Below the pieces are notes generated by a model. It was not told where the DNA came from. It made no database searches and worked only from the letters and a program-made list of their open reading frames with translations. A DNA stretch of 6,840 nt from an uncultured Bacilli bacterium (GTDB taxonomy: Bacteria > Bacillota_I > Bacilli_A > RF39 > UBA660). A program made the translations under genes and the position numbers. How positions within the stretch are numbered: position 1 is the stretch's first letter; each line of letters opens with the position of its first letter. Shown here piece after piece: positions 5,814-6,840 of the stretch. The stretch lies in contig CAKOXC010000021.1 of NCBI GenBank assembly GCA_934129945.1, positions 1 through 6,840 of the forward strand, given 5' to 3'.

Positions 5814-6840
5814 ATTTTGTTAGAACCAGGCGAAAGCCAATGTAATCATGCTTGCCACCTGCATAAGGATTGAAATAGAATTGACCAGCAATTATTCCAT
5901 GGTTATAATTACCACCTCTAAAAAGCCACGGCTCCGAATAGCCATTAATACCAGACTCATCAGCATACCAACTATTATGAGATCTTAAAACATTATCTGC
6001 ATCTTGATAATAATAGAATGGACCCATCTCTCCTGTTGCATCTCCTAGTATTCTTTTGCTATATTTTGTCAATTCGCTTGAACCATCATAAACATCATAA
6101 TAATTTGAATTATATATTTTTAATGTTGTTGCATCAAATCCAGAACTTCCATATGTTTCACTTCTAAGTGATGCCATATATTCATTAGTTCCACCACTCA
6201 TATCATAAATTCCTGTGATATTTCCTGTTGTACTTGCTTTATATCCTGTAGTTGTATTATATGGTAGAGTTACACTTGCATCTGTTCCAGCTGTTCCTGG
6301 AAATGTTGTTTCATTAGCACTATCTGTTGCTGCATATCCTGTTATACAATTAGAATTATTATTTATTCTTACTTCTGTGTTTATACCATATTTTGAATGG
6401 GATAGATATGCTACTGCTCCCCATTCTGTATTCTTCATCATATGTGAGTTATTATCTCTTTTATAGTTATATGCTGTTTCAAACATTGTTTTTATATTTA
6501 AACTTCTTAATGATGTTTGATTTGGTTTTACTGTGATATTTGCAGTACTTCCGGTTGTTTCAAATTTTGCTACCCATAGTCCATTTGTATCCATTGAGAT
6601 AAATGCTGGACTAGTCATATAATCTCCAACCTTACAATTACCACTTGCTCCACTTGTCATTGGCGTTGTACATTCATTATCATTATTATCACTTGTATTA
6701 GTTATTCCAAATTTTATTTGAATTTCTTTTGCATTACTTGTGGTTGGCTTACCCGAAGTATAACCATCAGTTTCACCTAAATTAAATATTTGATATGAAT
6801 ACTTTGGTATCCATACAAAGTATGATTCAATATTATCTTC
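5812..6840 (-). CDS. FGE/sulfatase-modifying-fold surface-type protein, C-terminal part (5' end outside window)
   Basis: The frame stays open to the window edge, giving 342 codons with no start. An ATG at 6660 is internal, because conserved-looking sequence (YFVWIPKYSYQIF, then EIQIKFG) lies upstream. The protein has the formylglycine-generating-enzyme (FGE) fold signature in degenerate form: NTEWGAVAYLSHSKYG at 137-152, IYDMSGGTNEYMA at 211-223 (compare GLYDMAGNVWEW), RGGN at 308-311 and IGFR at 334-337. The paired catalytic cysteines expected between RGG and GFR are absent, so it is probably a binding or structural version of the fold rather than an enzyme. Asn, Thr, Ser and Tyr are abundant, as in exported proteins. 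I recall similar proteins with an N-terminal pilin-like or membrane segment in gut Bacilli, but that end is not visible here. GC content is higher than in the flanking genes. The 3' end may be a retroelement variable region. Confidence 0.75.
   Translation of the reverse strand, partial: EDNIESYFVWIPKYSYQIFNLGETDGYTSGKPTTSNAKEIQIKFGITNTSDNNDNECTTPMTSGASGNCKVGDYMTSPAFISMDTNGLWVAKFETTGSTANITVKPNQTSLRSLNIKTMFETAYNYKRDNNSHMMKNTEWGAVAYLSHSKYGINTEVRINNNSNCITGYAATDSANETTFPGTAGTDASVTLPYNTTTGYKASTTGNITGIYDMSGGTNEYMASLRSETYGSSGFDATTLKIYNSNYYDVYDGSSELTKYSKRILGDATGEMGPFYYYQDADNVLRSHNSWYADESGINGYSEPWLFRGGNYNHGIIAGQFYFNPYAGGKHDYIGFRLVLTK
5824..5931 (-). other. Candidate variable region of a diversity-generating retroelement target
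   Basis: The last ~36 codons encode RGGNYNHGIIAGQFYFNP followed by an AGGKHDYIGFR segment, which aligns by eye with the C-terminal variable region of FGE/C-type-lectin-fold targets (RGGNWNNG..AG.F...N....N..IGFR). Many variable positions use codons obtainable from AAT or AAC by changing adenines: AAT-TAT-AAC-CAT at 5910-5899, TTC-TAT-TTC-AAT at 5880-5869, and CAT-GAT-TAC at 5850-5842. The 3' end (GGC-TTT-CGC-CTG, 5838-5827) uses CGC and CTG, whereas the other arginine codons I checked in this gene are AGA. GC is about 41% here against roughly 20-35% in the preceding parts of the gene. No reverse transcriptase or template repeat lies in the window, so this is a hypothesis. Confidence 0.35.

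Noticed and set aside
6215..6466. Open reading frame of 83 codons on the plus strand
   Set aside because: It lies entirely opposite the FGE-like gene, has no ribosome binding site or family resemblance, and is best explained as a shadow of that gene's codon pattern.
6658..6660. ATG at 6660 as the true start of the FGE-like protein
   Set aside because: The same frame continues upstream to the window edge with family-like sequence (YFVWIPKYSY), and no ribosome binding site precedes the ATG.

Overview
The window is AT-rich, and every gene I can support lies on the minus strand, so transcription runs from position 6840 towards 1. The low GC, strong purine-rich ribosome binding sites, a T-box leader, a single-chain glycyl-tRNA synthetase, SepF and DivIVA together point to a low-GC Gram-positive (Firmicutes, class Bacilli). 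TGG is used for tryptophan and I saw no sign of TGA read as tryptophan, so this is not a classical Mycoplasma code. The style of the FGE-like surface protein at the right end recalls uncultured gut Bacilli/Mollicutes-related lineages. That placement is an inference from memory, not a database result.

Layout in transcription order. (1) 6840-5812: the C-terminal 342 codons of a large FGE/sulfatase-modifying-fold protein whose N-terminus lies outside the window. It ends in a Rho-independent terminator. Its last ~110 bp look like the variable region of a diversity-generating retroelement target. (2) 5744-3256: a compact operon of a PAP2-family membrane phosphatase, recO (35-bp overlap) and a membrane-anchored protein with a BIG2-like domain and an NlpC/P60-type cysteine peptidase domain. 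(3) 3242-1129: a promoter, a short T-box leader, a LOG-family gene and glyQS (homodimeric glycyl-tRNA synthetase), closed by a strong terminator. (4) 1063-142: a promoter inside an inverted repeat, then sepF and a short divIVA-like gene, closed by a terminator. (5) 47-1: the first 15 codons of a new gene that looks secreted.

How it fits together: recO and glyS are neighbours in many Firmicutes, and here an NlpC/P60 protein and a LOG gene have been placed between them. The T-box sits in front of LOG rather than glyQS, so the LOG protein should be made under glycyl-tRNA control together with the synthetase. SepF (FtsZ membrane anchor) and DivIVA (polar/septal coiled coil), the PAP2 phosphatase (possibly lipid-carrier recycling) and the NlpC/P60 enzyme all touch division or cell-envelope metabolism.

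The two points most worth following up are the possible hypervariable C-terminus of the FGE-like protein and the unusual T-box leader. The leader appears to lack a normal Stem I, and its terminator stem encloses the antiterminator instead of competing with its 3' half.
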